Shown here: in pieces, positions 21,466 to 33,119 of the stretch | Numbering within the stretch: position 1 is the stretch's first letter | Layout of the letters: every line of letters starts with the position of its first letter | Assembly (NCBI GenBank): GCA_009809945.1 | Contig: WTPW01000021.1 | Span: 385,966-449,965, forward strand | DNA from: Gigaspora margarita | Lineage: Eukaryota > Glomeromycota > Glomeromycetes > Diversisporales > Gigasporaceae | Direction: 5' to 3' | DNA: 64,000 nucleotides | Translations under genes and position numbers: made by a program | The notes under the pieces: generated by a model | Told to the model about the DNA's origin: nothing | The model's input: only the letters and a program-made list of their open reading frames with translations | Databases searched by the model: none

Positions 21466-22150
21466 TACATCAAACCGTGTAATTATGGAGGAAGAAGACA
21501 GTAAATAAAATATTAAAATGCATTCTATACTATGTATTTGAATTATATTTAGAGAAATCCTTGGAGACATCTTTTACAAATTTAAGTAAAAATAAAACAA
21601 CTTTAGACACAAAAATAATTTTTAAATATTGTATTCTCATTAATATTTTAATGTTTTTAAAAATAATTTTTAAATATTGTATTCTCATAAATATTTAATG
21701 TTTTTAAAAATACCAAGAGCATTAAATCTTTAATACTACTTATGCAGTCAACTCTCCCAAATCCGAACCTGGATAATCCGATCTCTTAATATACTATGTA
21801 AAACCGAACGCAACATAGAGCCTCTTTAAGAATTAACTTTTTGGTATTTCTACATATAAGAAAGGAATATTCAGAATAGAAAGCGTCGATTGTATATAAT
21901 ACTGTATTAAATATTAATATAAGTACTACCAAATAAAAAATAACTTCAATTTGGCAGCATTTATATATAACCCAAGTAATATACGTGACTAAATAATTTA
22001 TTAAAATTTTCAATTGTTAAGGCTCCAAAAAGACTTAATCGTTTATAACAAAAAATTAGGTTCTTCTATAGAATAATGTGTACTAATGCATCAAATAATC
22101 ACATCACACAGATTGTTTTTTTGTCACGTCATACTAACTACTCATTTACT

Positions 22151-22377
22151 GTGACGAATCATAATGAAACCGGATTAAAATGAAATATGTATAATATAAA
22201 AAATTGACAAACCACCAAAAAATAAAATTTCTGGGGTGCATTTTTTAGGATTAGGGTTAAAGTTAGTGGTTTGCTTTAGAGTAGAATTTATATTAAACAA
22301 GTACAAGTGGGTTTTAGAGTGTTAAATAGAAATCCATATTTTATTTAATCCGATTTTTTCATTATGATCCACGACAT
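22151..22377. mobile_element. About 227-bp TIR element upstream of the Derlin gene
   Basis: The arms at about 22151-22192 and 22332-22377 are inverted copies containing atcataatga and ccggattaaa. No coding capacity; element class not assigned. It lies 238 bp upstream of the Derlin start codon. Confidence 0.55.
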
Positions 22378-22614
22378 TTACGTTTTTATTTTTTGATTGG
22401 CGTTATCACAAGAATATAAACATAATGATCATTTCCATATTCTTTTGTTTGTTTATATTTATAATAAATCATATGGCATTCTAGTACTTCATAATGTAGA
22501 ACTAAAAAGTAGATGCATTGATAACGAGGCAATTAATATAAGTTAGAACACTATCCAGTTTTTCAACAGAATTATCTTTTTTTTTAAAAAAAAAAAAGAG
22601 AGAGGAAAAAAATT

Positions 22615-23727
22615 ATGGACGAAATTGGAGAATGGTTTTTTAATTTGCCATCATGCACAAAATTTTTGGTTTCAAATGTTGTTCTAATAACATTGACATT
22701 GACTATGTATCCAGACGGTGCTATTATTTATGAATTACAGAAATTTCAGGCATGTTCTCCTCGTGTAAAGACTTCTTTGTTTGATTTATCAATTAAACAG
22801 GACCGCATTTTTTTTTTAATATTTAATTAGTTTTGGAGATATTACTCGTCACTTTTCCTTCTTCCGCTAAGTATTACCGGAGCACTTCAATTATATCTCT
22901 TATATTATTTGTCTATAGAATTAGAAACTGCAAAATTTTCAGGAATAACAGCAGATTATGTTTATTACCTTTTATTTATAATTTTGACAATAACTGTATC
23001 CTTTGATACGGCAGAGATATTGAATTTATCACCTAATTTATTCATTCAAAAAAGAAATAAGTTTTCTTAATAATTCTTTCCTAATCTATAATCGTAGGTA
23101 CAAAGTTACATGTGGCCTATATTACTGTCTCAAAGTTTAATGATGGCGATCATATACACATGGTCTCTGTATAGAAGGCGAACTATTATATATATTTCTA
23201 ATTTTATAAGTTTCAAAGTATGGATTTTTAAATAATATAATTAAAATTTTTATTAAAATGTAAATTTAATTTTAACGAAAAAATTTTTTACCTCATAATA
23301 GGCAGTATATCTACCATTTATATTATTGTTAATAGATACATGCTTTATTCAATATATTCCACATGACTTATTAGCAGGAATAATTGCAGGTCATTTATAT
23401 TATTACTTAAAAGAAAGATATCCTGTAGATGGTGATATAGGATTATTAAATACTCCAAGATGGTTATATAGAATATTCCCACAAATTTCTTATCGTCCAT
23501 CAAATCCACATAAACCAGCAATTCATGTTAGATTGGGATTTTTAGATTGGGGGTTATTTGGTTTAATGAACATCTTTAATTTACTTGATTTAAGGAATAT
23601 CCCCCGTCATAATATCTATGATTTATGGAACACCTTTAATTTATATCATTTACTTAATATCCTTGGTGGACGGTATAGGGATTTAAGAAATTTTAGATAC
23701 AGTAACGAAAGACGGGGAAGATTTTAA
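22615..23727 (+). CDS. Derlin (Der1-like rhomboid pseudoprotease), four exons
   Basis: Exons 22615-22749, 22831-22995, 23098-23217 and 23302-23727 join in frame to 281 residues. Derlins sit in the ER membrane and help move misfolded proteins to the cytosol for ERAD. Visible features: ELQKFQ-FWR at the exon 1-2 join (the conserved WR of the first loop, residues 47-48), ETAKFSGITADYVYYLLF, IIYTWSLYRRR, and LLAGIIAGHLYYYL with the GxxxG at 167-171. Length is a little above the usual 210-250 because of a C-terminal tail rich in Leu, Asn and Arg (about 205-281). Introns are 81, 102 and 84 nt; intron 1 needs a GC-AG pair (CAG|GCATGT). No SHP-box p97-binding motif was recognised. Confidence 0.85.
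22750..22830 (+). other. GC-AG intron 1 of the Derlin gene
   Basis: Only a GC donor directly after TTTCAG joins the conserved KFQ to FWR in phase 0. The alternative GT donors (for example at GTAAAG, 22767) would add residues at the most conserved part of the protein. The acceptor is ttaattag. Confidence 0.6.
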
Positions 23728-24220
23728 ATTTATTAATTTTTACCAAGCTTTTATTTATATATTCAATTATTTTTATTTTATTATAGTTGTGTAACATAGT
23801 TTCACTAAAACCAGTAACGGGTTATATTCAAAGTTCTAATTATTTATAATGAATGAATAAATTATTTACTTATTAACTTGACCTTATATAAATATTTAGC
23901 TGTTATAATAATTATTGAATTACACCTATGGTATATACTTTAATTAATTAGACATAAAATCTCAATGGTATAAAAACTGTAAAACATAAATAATATTGCA
24001 ATAATGTTATAATGTCGTCCTGTAATGCTATGTTTTTTAATGACGTGCTGTCGCCTTATTACATATCTTCATAATGTCTACTAATTTCTTTTTAAATTGG
24101 TTTAGTTAGTTTTCATTTTATTAAGCAAATGCTATAAAAATAAGCACATTTGATGACTTGAAGGGGTTTTCAATCCATTATATGGTAATTTAATATACTG
24201 TATATATATATAGGTTGCTG

Positions 24221-24448
24221 TCAATAGATAACATTCTAAAAAAAAATTAATGCTTAATTTTTCACAGCTCAAATCTCGATGAATGTCGAAGCCATTGTTT
24301 ATCATTTAATAGTTAAAAGAAACCTAAGACCTAAGCTTTCTTTTGATTACTAAATGATGATAATAGGATCGTAATTCACCGAGCTATGAGCTGTGAAAGT
24401 TATAGCATTAATTTTTTTTAGAATGTTAATCTGCTTGATTTCTATTGA
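24221..24448. mobile_element. 228-bp TIR element
   Basis: tcaatagataacattct...ttcacagctc at the left pairs with gagctgtgaa...agaatgttaatctgcttgatttctattga at the right, about 50 bp per arm with one small loop. Non-coding interior. Class not assigned. Confidence 0.65.
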
Positions 24449-24679
24449 TGATATATAATAATTTATAAAATCGCATACTCATTGAGATACCCTAATATTT
24501 TAGCCACATGATCTAAATGCTAAACAATAATTAATTATAGTACATTATGTGAGACATAATTCTGGACATCATATAAAAAATTTTATATAATTAATACGCA
24601 TAATTAAAACGGTCACAATGATACAACTGTACAGAAAGTATTCTTAAACACCTCCTCAGTAAACTCAACAACGAACTGA

Positions 24680-25015
24680 TTAGCCTGTCTGATCAAAGAA
24701 TCGACCAGTCAAAGCGTGGATCGATGGCGCAGTCACAGCCGCAGCTAATGAATTATCAATAATATCACGATAACAAGAAACACGTCGGGCAAATGCAGTG
24801 AGCTATGCGAAATATAAACATTATGATATTTGTGAAAAGGTTATATCTAAAATCAATAATGTATTTAGAATGTATATTTGGAAAGTTTTGTTAATATTAT
24901 TAATATTGTATATTTATTGGACTTAGATAATGGTTATATCTTTTGCCCATCTCATCATTAGAAAAGACCCTGGTTCAAATATATGTCCATTAAAAGCTTC
25001 ACCAATTGGTATTGC
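24680..25015 (-). pseudogene. Two exon-like blocks of an unrecognised gene
   Basis: The minus strand 24802-24680 follows a good acceptor (tttcgcatag) and reads 40 codons to TAA, including RRVSCYRDIIDNSLAAAVTA and HALTGRFFDQTG. Base composition is clearly less A/T-rich than the surroundings. Further upstream, 25015-24923 follows acceptor ttacttttag and reads AIPIGEAFNGHIFEPGSFLM to RWAKDITII and TAA. No GT donor joins the second block to the first in frame, so the gene is broken or the model is incomplete. I do not recognise the protein. Confidence 0.3.
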
Positions 25016-26804
25016 CTAAAAGTAAAAAAAATACATGAATTTCTTATTTATACAGAATTTGACTATAAATTAATTACATCCTAAATTTGTCTCATACAAT
25101 ATTTGATCACATGATATTTGACTACTACGAAACTAGTTTCGAGAGGGTTCTAATCCGAAACTAGTATCAGATATTTTAAAAAGAGTTGAAACTCCGAAAC
25201 ACAAAACACCGAAACTATAATCTGAAACCCAAAACTATAATCTGAAACTTAAAATTATAATATTGAAATTTTTAAATATTATTATAAAGTTTACTCATTT
25301 TTAATGAAATAAGACGCAAAATGCAAAATTATTTTTTAATATTTTATAAAATTATATCAATAATTTTAATTATATTTTTGGCAATTTTTTTTCTACCTTG
25401 TTTCGTTCGACCTCTTTTTAAAACTGGCAACTTTATTTTAATATTATACCGTCATTACAACTGATTTCAAAATTCTAGAACAATAGAAAAAAATCTACCA
25501 TGAACGAATCAATAAGTTTTTGATGCATGATGATGCGAGCAATTTATTTAATTCTGTGGTAACTTATCAATTCGATTATTAGTAGATATGGACGCATTAT
25601 TACTTATTATTACTTATTATTGCAACCAATTTTTGCGTAGTAAGTATAAAAAACGGATGTTTGCAAAAGTATCCCTTGATTGTCAGAATATATCTTCGGA
25701 ATTATGCCTTTCATGTTGTCATATTAACGAAAGGAACTGCATACATGCAATATAATTGTTGGATGCACTCCATCCCAAATAGCTCTGTATATTCAAGGAG
25801 ATATGTAGCATACTTTAGTGCTATTGATGCATATTGAAGAGAAATATAGTATACATCAGTGCATTTATGTATAATTGAAAGAGATATATAATACATCAAC
25901 GCAATCAATGTATATGGAAGTTTGTGTAGATTTTGGTTTTTCAGGTGAGATTCAGGTTTCTGATGAGGTTTCGGGTTTCGGATGAGGTTTAGTGTTTCAG
26001 ATAAGGTATTGGAAGCTATAATCCGAAACCCGAAAAATTCGTTTTTGGCGACGCCAACTTTGATGTGATCACAAGACCGCATTTCCATACACAAACCTAT
26101 CAAAACATGAGAAATATTCAATTTTTTATATCATACTACAAATTTTTTGATCTCGATTCTTCATAATTCAAGTTCTTTTCCATTGTTATGTTGCACAAAG
26201 CATAACTCAATTCCAAATTTCGTCATGTAACCAATCTTGACCATGACACATATCCTCAATTATATTAAAATGCATAATAAGTACAATTGAACAACACATA
26301 CATCTTACAAAATCCTCCTGCCAAACTTTTTATATATAGTAGATAAAATATAAGTGGCACATACTTTAAATCAATTAATTATGTAATATGGTGTCATCTA
26401 TACTATATTTTATTCAATAAACCAAACATAAATAAAAGCACTACATCTAATTGTATTACATTCTTTGGTTTTAGCGCGCAACTATCCTAATATGATATTA
26501 CGTATGTACAATCTCAAAGCAACACGAAGATCAAATCTGGTATACTCATTTACTTACATGTTACACAAGCAAGCTCAAATGCAAAATTTTGTTTTCCATT
26601 CTAGATGGAATTTTCTGGTATACAGTAATGGTATCACGATGACATCATTAGTAGGATATGGAGTATTCAGAAATTTTTGGAATAAAAAAATTTATAGAAA
26701 ATGACATTTTATTAAGAGCATATACAACTTTTTGTATCAAACTATTATTTTGAATTTGAAAATTTTGACTTTGTTTAATCAAATGTTCGACATATAAAGT
26801 CGAC

Positions 26805-26963
26805 TAGGGATTGGAACCGCCTAAAAGTTTTCTTAATCGTTTAACATTTAACCGTTTAACCGTTTAATTTGGCCGGCATTAAAATAATTCCGGCCCATGA
26901 CCAACATAATTCTGCCCGGAACTATAGAACAATTTTTAAGCGTTTAAACGGTTCCAATCCCTA
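26805..26963. mobile_element. 159-bp hAT-type MITE with perfect 8-bp target duplication
   Basis: Ends are TAGGGATTGGAACCG and its exact inverse. Both sides carry AAGTCGAC (26797-26804, 26964-26971), an 8-bp target-site duplication as made by hAT transposases. The interior has subterminal repeats of the cgtttaa type. The intact duplication suggests recent insertion. Confidence 0.85.
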
Positions 26964-27096
26964 AAGTCGACTATGTATAAATATATACGTTCATTGAATC
27001 GTCAAATAGTATTTTTACAATTAATGCTGGCCAATTAATAATCGACAAAAATCATTGATTTTCAAAAATGTAAATAAAATTTGATAAAAATATGAT

Positions 27097-27666
27097 TTAG
27101 ACAATAACAACATGAATTTGTCCTTGAACACATCCTAAGTATGAATTATCAGGATTGTACACTAAAAAAAAAATAATTGATTAAATTGATGATATTATTC
27201 AATAAATTCATAAATTAAAACGTATCTAACCTTTTCCTTTAACAATCGTATTATTTAAAAGATTTTGGATTCCAGGCAAAAGATTTGGCCTGTCAGTATA
27301 ACTAACGCTCAGGTTAAAAGTTCCATTATAAGGACATGGATGCCCGTTCGAAACGTAAAGCGCTTGACAAAAGTCCACGGAAACACCTGCAAATTCTATT
27401 CCATTGACGAGAGGTATAACATGCATTATAGCACCTTGGACGATCGGTACAGATGTTTTTGAGTTCTCTGATGTAACATCAATAGTGACGTTTGTATTTT
27501 GGTCTTTTTTAATAACGATCGGATCAGTAACATATATTGTATTAAATGTTATTGGATACTGCCCAGGACATTGAGTGAACTGAGCATAGTTTTGAGTATT
27601 GTTTTGAAGGAGTGCTTTTAGAACGAGAAAAGAAAAAAAGAAATGGATGAATAAATAATATGTCAT
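27097..27666 (-). CDS. Secreted ML-domain (MD-2/NPC2-like) lipid-binding protein, two exons
   Basis: Exon 1 (27666-27231) and exon 2 (27161-27097) join across a 69-nt intron (AAAG|GTTAGA ... tttttttttag) to 166 residues. The N-terminal 20 residues (MTYYLFIHFFFSFLVLKALL) form a signal peptide. The body resembles the ML fold of NPC2 and fungal phosphatidylglycerol/phosphatidylinositol transfer proteins: Cys at 33, the G..M/V.V-type strand IVQGAIMHVIPLVNG, DFCQALYVSNGHPCPYNGT with two Cys, and a last Cys in YLGCVQG from exon 2. Four Cys could make two disulfides. Several N-glycosylation sequons are present. Expected role: sterol or phospholipid binding in the secretory pathway or vacuole. The exon 2 extension restores the final strand, which supports the splice. 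Confidence 0.75.
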
Positions 27667-28017
27667 ATTTAAAAATTAAACCTTTGTTTTAGACGATATA
27701 TTTTTTAATAAACGTGGGGATAATACTATTAAATGAATAAAATTTCTCAATTTGACTAAATTTGAAAAAAATAAAGAAAGGTAGTTAATCTTGCCATTTT
27801 CTAAATTTCATTGTGGTGTGTAAAGCACGTACATTATCTAGATCAAAATCTGTAAAATCTGTAAACAATATTTTTATGATATTGTACTCAAAAATTGTCG
27901 GAATATGAATTCCGCAAAAACTACTTTAAGCGGACTTTTCTTTGTATTGTTAATATTTCGAAAACATAAAATCATCTACTTTTAACTAACGTATTTTTGG
28001 TATTTTTGCTGTAAAAT
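27667..28017. promoter_or_regulatory. Shared divergent intergenic region (351 bp)
   Basis: Separates the start codons of the minus-strand ML gene and the plus-strand membrane protein gene. A/T-rich, with no ORF or repeat. It must contain at least the core promoters of both genes if the start codons are right, so coordinate expression is possible. No defined motif was identified. Confidence 0.45.
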
Positions 28018-31000
28018 ATGTCCAGGCATATTATTTATTTATTTATTCTATTGATTTGTTTTAATAAATCAAATGCGTATAATATTGTAATTAATCGGAC
28101 ATTTGGCGAATCCGATTATTTTAATTTAGATCATGCTGATTCATATGATAATGGTACTTTGTTAATTGGTGAAAAAGCAAGCAACAGTTATTTTCCAAAG
28201 TTTACAGAGATACACATTATTTTCACTAATGGCACAAACACTACAATTGACCTCCTTAAGCTTTTTAACACAAATTATTCTATTATTCAATTTAATGCTT
28301 TGGAACCATCTTTTATTTTTCTTGTAATCGACCAACAAGTTCAATTTAGTTGGTTAGTTATTGATTGGTTTGGAACTATTTTATCAGAGTAAGCTACTTA
28401 TATTGCATGAATACTTTGGAATAAAAGCAATAATATTAAAACAGGGTAAAACTTGAGTTGCGAAACGGTGAAATCCGCTTTGTAGATCGGGTTAGGTTGG
28501 GTGAAATCAGCGTTTTATTAGGTTTTTTATTATATTAAAAGCGGATATCACCCAATGTGATGATCATAGCAGATTTCACTATTTCACAACTCAGGTTTCA
28601 CCCTGTCGTATAATAATTTAAACAAGCACAAACTTAAATATCTCGTATCGTATTATTTCAGCATCATACCATTCAATCCATATGATCTTGCATTTGAGAT
28701 AAATGCCATATCAAATATAAATTCAAAGGCTGGATTTTTGGTAACTAATATAGCAATAGATAGAATAAAATGGGCGAAATATACTGTTCCGTGAGTCTTA
28801 ATTCTTTAATTTTTATAATTTAATAGCAATAATAATAATAATAATAATAATAACTATTAATTTAATCTTATAAATAGTTTGAAATTAGCGAATAATAGCA
28901 CTATTTCAAAGATTTCAAAGATTTCTGAAGGAGATATTCCTTTTCCTTCAAATACTACCCCATATAATTTTGGAGGAGAAACTCTTAAAACATACACCTT
29001 ATTTCAAAAAGTAGATGGTGGTTATGGTATAGCGTACTGTTTAACGTATCCGAACAATTTACCCAGTCATTTAGATTCTAATATTACTGATGTTGCTCCT
29101 TATATTACGGTGCATGTGGCATTTATCCCGAACTCTAATACAAGCAAAGCAATTGGTCCTTTTGTAATCTATACTACGAGGAATTTTTCTAATATAGTAT
29201 TTCTAGATTCTTGTCAATCAAGATATGACTCTCGAGGAAATGAATGTTTAATTTCTGAAATAAACGCAAACGCCCGAAATCTACCGGCTCCTGGTGTAGT
29301 GAAAATTACTTTTCTATCAACTGGATCAGTAATGAATATAATGCCAATACCAATATCTACTACATCCTCTTCATCAATAACCTTATATAAATACTTTTCA
29401 TTGCATTATGGTGGTGACCTTTTTATTAAATATTCCCTTACAAATGAGTCAGCTAAAATCTTAGGTTACTATAGTGATGATTCATTAAATTCTTTTAAGC
29501 AATGGGATATACCTGAAAATTTAACGATAATGGCCGCTACTGAAGTGTATAATCGTATTTCATCTGGTCTAATGATTAATAATACATTCTGGTTAGCTTT
29601 GAAAGATGTTAATAAAAATTGGTCAATTGTAACTTCAGAAATGCCAAGATATCTTAAGGATGGTATGTACTAATTTATATTACTGTAAAATTATTCCTAA
29701 CAACATTTTCATTATATATTGTATATCTTTTTAAAAGTTGGATTTCAAAATAACTTGATCACATCTTCATATCCGGGAATAAACCAAACGTCAATAAACC
29801 TTTATTCAAACGACTCTCTAAATATTACATATAGAAATCCTATTTCTCAGTCATTTGGAAATATTTCTATTTACCAAATCAATGAAAGTGATACCAAACC
29901 ATTACTATTGAGGCAATCTTTTTCAGGGTTATCTTATTGCACGATTCTTAGTGACAACATTACAATTAGTTGTCCAATTTTACCTAGCACATTCAGTGTT
30001 CCTGCTGCTTCTTATATGATATTAGTGGATAATGGGTTCGTTCAAGATGCAGATTTGCAAGAACAAATACGTGGCATTACTAATGGATTATGGATAGTTC
30101 AAACAGAATCCCGTGAGTCAAATTTGAATTTTCATTTTATAAATTAATAATACACTCGTATTTTTAACTTTTTGAATGGCTTAGATGATGGCCCATATAC
30201 TTATAGTGGTATGAATAATTTAACCTTGCATTAAAGAAACAGATGTTGTAGTTGTTTGATGAATAATCTTAAATTATCAAAACTTGATATCACTTTATTT
30301 CTAAATTTTTTTTGTCAAACAACTACATATATAGTTGCCAGATGAAGTTCTTTTTTGATGTGAAGACATATGCAAATTGTTTTTTCTCACATCATACTTT
30401 TTTAATTTAGAACAAATTAGTGGAACAATACTTCTTTCTGAAGATGGAACTAAATATTATAACAATTTAACATCAGAACAAAAAGATTTGTTTCCCATAA
30501 TTTTATGTGAAGAACTTGCTCAAAGCATTCCTATCATTTCTTCACGATTATATTTTTCTGGGCGTATTAATATTGATGTAAAAACTTCAAACAAATTATT
30601 CGAAATAATAATTACTGATTCAAAAAATTTATCCCAACCAAATGCTAAGCAAATTATGGAAGATTTGAAATCATTGATAGGAAATAAATTTATTACTATT
30701 CTTTCAACTTTACCCCATACTATTTATATTGATGATAAACATCAATTTGAACAAACACGTAAGTGTTTTAATTCAGCTATTTGGCAGTTTAGCCTGTGCA
30801 TTAAACTTTTTCTTTTCAATTTGTTTTAGCAAATTTGTGGGATGAAATTTCGGAAAGAAAGTATTGGTTTATAGGATTTGGAATTGGGTTGATTATTTTG
30901 TTTATAATATATCTCTTAGCACGTCATAAACATAATAAAATAAAACAAAAGCCAGAAAAATGTTTTTACAAAAAAACATTTTTACCAATTCCAAAATGTC

Positions 31001-32180
31001 CACATGATGAAAAATGTCTATTACCAAACAATTGTATTAAAATGCAAGAAGATTATTACAAAGAGAATTTTTCAGCAAAGCAGGTATGATTTTAAACAAA
31101 ATTTTATTAATTATAATTAAGTTCAAAATATCAAATGAACTAATTTATAAAGCATTTTAGTGCCGACAATCAGTTCTTCTTACATCATGTTTGAGCCTGT
31201 TTCATATGGCATTGAACATTTTGTTTATTATTGGAAATGCAAAGGATGTTCCAGAACTTTATATTCCAAGGTATACATTATCGCTTCATATTTTGCTAAA
31301 TATATTTTTTTAGATTTTATTATTAAATTAATTTAATTTCTTCTTTTTTACATATTTAGTATTGTGTTTTTCTCTATTAATATTGGTTTGGACTTTATTT
31401 TTGCAGTCGCAATCTTTACTAGAAAAAAAAAATATTCAAAATATTATTTTGATAAATGGCTTATCGTAAACCTTAAATGGGCTGCTTTATTTACAGTACT
31501 ATCTAGTGCTGATGTTGAAATTCTATTGATATTAAATTCTCATCTTGGTGGATTTGAAATATTTAATGCTCCATTCTCAAAAGCGACAAGAAATTACATT
31601 TTTTGGTGTAAAGTTTTTACTATTATTATTGATAGTATACCATGGTTGATTATTCAAGTAAGTTTCAACAAATTTTTGATTTACACTTTATTATTGTACT
31701 ATTTAATTATTTTTTATATTATTAATATTTATTTTGTTTAATTTATCTAAGGTGCTATATCGTTTGAAAACAATTACATATCAGATTATTCCTTTAATTG
31801 ATCTTGTAATAAGTTGTATGTCCTTGATAACTTATATCCTTATAAAAATATATGGATATCTTCATGAACCTCATAATAAAAGAACTACAGAAAGCAAGAA
31901 AGATGATGAAGAAAACGAAATTGGTGAAGAAAAGATGATTAACAAAGAGAAAAGAAAGGAAGAGATAAGTAATTCGAAACAAGAGATAATTAATACTAAT
32001 GAAAACAATAATGCTAAAAATATGAAACAAACAAACAGTATTATTGAAGAAATCAAAGAGAATGATGATAATATAGATAACGATAATGTTTTGATTAAAA
32101 ATAATGAATTTCTAACTACAGATAATGAATTTTCAGATCTTGCAGATATATTAAATTATATAGATAAATACAAGATTTAG
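28018..32180 (+). CDS. Large N-glycosylated multi-pass membrane protein, ten exons, 1040 residues
   Basis: Exons: 28018-28388, 28662-28790, 28878-29662, 29738-30112, 30185-30208 (24-nt microexon), 30411-30758, 30830-31083, 31161-31270, 31360-31657, 31752-32180; all use GT-AG and join in frame. Residues 1-20 are a signal peptide. About 21-688 form an ectodomain rich in Asn-x-Ser/Thr sequons. One hydrophobic helix follows at about 690-711 (WFIGFGIGLIILFIIYLLA), then a Cys-containing basic linker (CFYKKTFLPIPKCPHDEKCL). The C-terminal module has about five further helices (roughly 768-935), including SSADVEILLILNSHLGGFEI, and the last 105 residues are a charged Lys/Glu/Asn-rich cytosolic tail. 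The shape suggests a surface receptor or sensor, but no named domain was recognised. Intron 1 holds a MITE. Confidence 0.7.
28441..28606. mobile_element. 166-bp MITE inside intron 1 of the membrane-protein gene
   Basis: ACAGGGTAAAACTTGAGTTG at the left and (inverse) ACAGGGTGAAACCTGAGTTG at the right are inverted repeats that continue inward for about 38 bp. No clear target duplication. The CAGGG start resembles hAT termini, but the class is uncertain. Confidence 0.65.
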
Positions 32181-32460
32181 TTTTTATTATTTTAAATTCT
32201 ACAAGAATTAAATATAAAATTATATTAGTTTGCTATAGCACGATTATGGATATTTATTGTGATTTATTATAAAAAATTTATTAAAAAACTTACTAACTAT
32301 TGTAGTAATATGCAATATATTAAAGTTATATTATTGGTCTATTGCAATTTCTATAAAAATTTATTTAAAAAACTTGTTTGAACCTATGGGTCAAAAGTAC
32401 AATAGTCAGCACTTCTATGTTATTTTTGCAAGGTTACTGCTTTGAGTTAACCAGAAAATA

Positions 32461-32648
32461 CAGTTATCCTTCTATATAATCACATAGTTTGGCACATAGT
32501 AAATTTTTTTAAAAAATGTGCTTATAAAGGAGTTGTGCTTATATGTAAGTCTTTTTCTTATAAATTAAAATTATAGTTTTGGTCTAATTATAAATATAAT
32601 TATATACAATGTGATTGCATATAATGTGACCATATAGAGGGTCAACTG
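32461..32648. mobile_element. 188-bp mariner-type MITE (copy 1 of a family)
   Basis: Ends CAGTTATCCTTCTATA and (inverse) CAGTTGACCCTCTATA, flanked by TA (32459-32460, 32649-32650). The interior (gtgcttataaaggagttgtgc) is homologous to the element at 45452-45638. Confidence 0.7.
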
Positions 32649-32833
32649 TAAGAGCCATATTACGATCATGATCTAAAAGGCATTTCACTGCTTTAATCAA
32701 ATTATTACAATAATGAATAAGTTGTATAATATATTTAGTTACAAAAGTTAGGGCGCTAACATTTATTAGATAATATTTTAGAGGGTGTGGCGTCAAGAAA
32801 ATCTTATCTTAGTTCAATTTGATTGATATTACC

Positions 32834-33095
32834 TGGGGTGGAGGAACCACCCTAGCATCACCACCCTAAAAAATTTCGCTACTATTTCGCCAGCCAATCG
32901 GATTTCGAGATCAGGTGTAACGCGAAGAACGCAAAAAATCAAAACTAACAAAAAGTTTTCCTTACGAAATTTTGGTATCAATAAGCCCTTTCTAACCTAA
33001 TTTAATAGCAAACCTTAACCCTAATTTAACTGCGAAAATTTTTTTAGCGAAATTTTTTAAGTTGGTGACGCTAGGGTCTTAAACCGTACCCATCT
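32834..33095. mobile_element. About 260-bp TIR element
   Basis: The left arm contains ccctagcatcaccaccctaa then aaaatttcgct. The right arm carries its inverse, agcgaaatttt...gttggtgacgctaggg. The interior has Taaccctaa-type phrases. Boundaries are approximate and no target duplication is clear. Confidence 0.55.
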
Positions 33096-33119
33096 CTAGT
33101 CGTGACATACAATATACAG

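Larger units (their letters stand above)
20708..22614. other. Non-coding interval with MITEs and a short tandem duplication
   Basis: No gene is supported. It holds a TA-flanked TIR element (21090-21465), a two-copy tandem duplication of about 50 bp (21610-21711), a lone mariner-like end (CAGTCAACTCTC at 21745) and another TIR element (22151-22377). The last 240 bp before the Derlin start codon are the likely promoter but contain only a weak TATA-like sequence and an A-rich run. Confidence 0.6.
23728..27096. other. Mostly non-coding interval between Derlin and ML genes
   Basis: Contains a TIR element (24221-24448), two exon-like blocks on the minus strand (24680-24802 and 24923-25015), gaaacccgaaac-type short repeats (about 25130-25260 and 25930-26035) and a short hAT element (26805-26963). 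ORFs at 25711-26121 (-) and 26465-26704 (+) lack any recognisable feature and are not called genes. Confidence 0.55.

Noticed and set aside
25711..26121. 136-codon minus-strand ORF
   Set aside because: It overlaps gaaacccgaaac-type simple repeats and shows no domain, signal or splice context.
26465..26704. 79-codon plus-strand ORF
   Set aside because: No recognisable feature and no splice partner, although composition is slightly coding-like.
31794..32056. Minus-strand hydrophobic ORFs opposite the membrane-protein tail
   Set aside because: They are antisense shadows of a Lys/Glu/Asn-rich coding region, which always reads hydrophobic in reverse.
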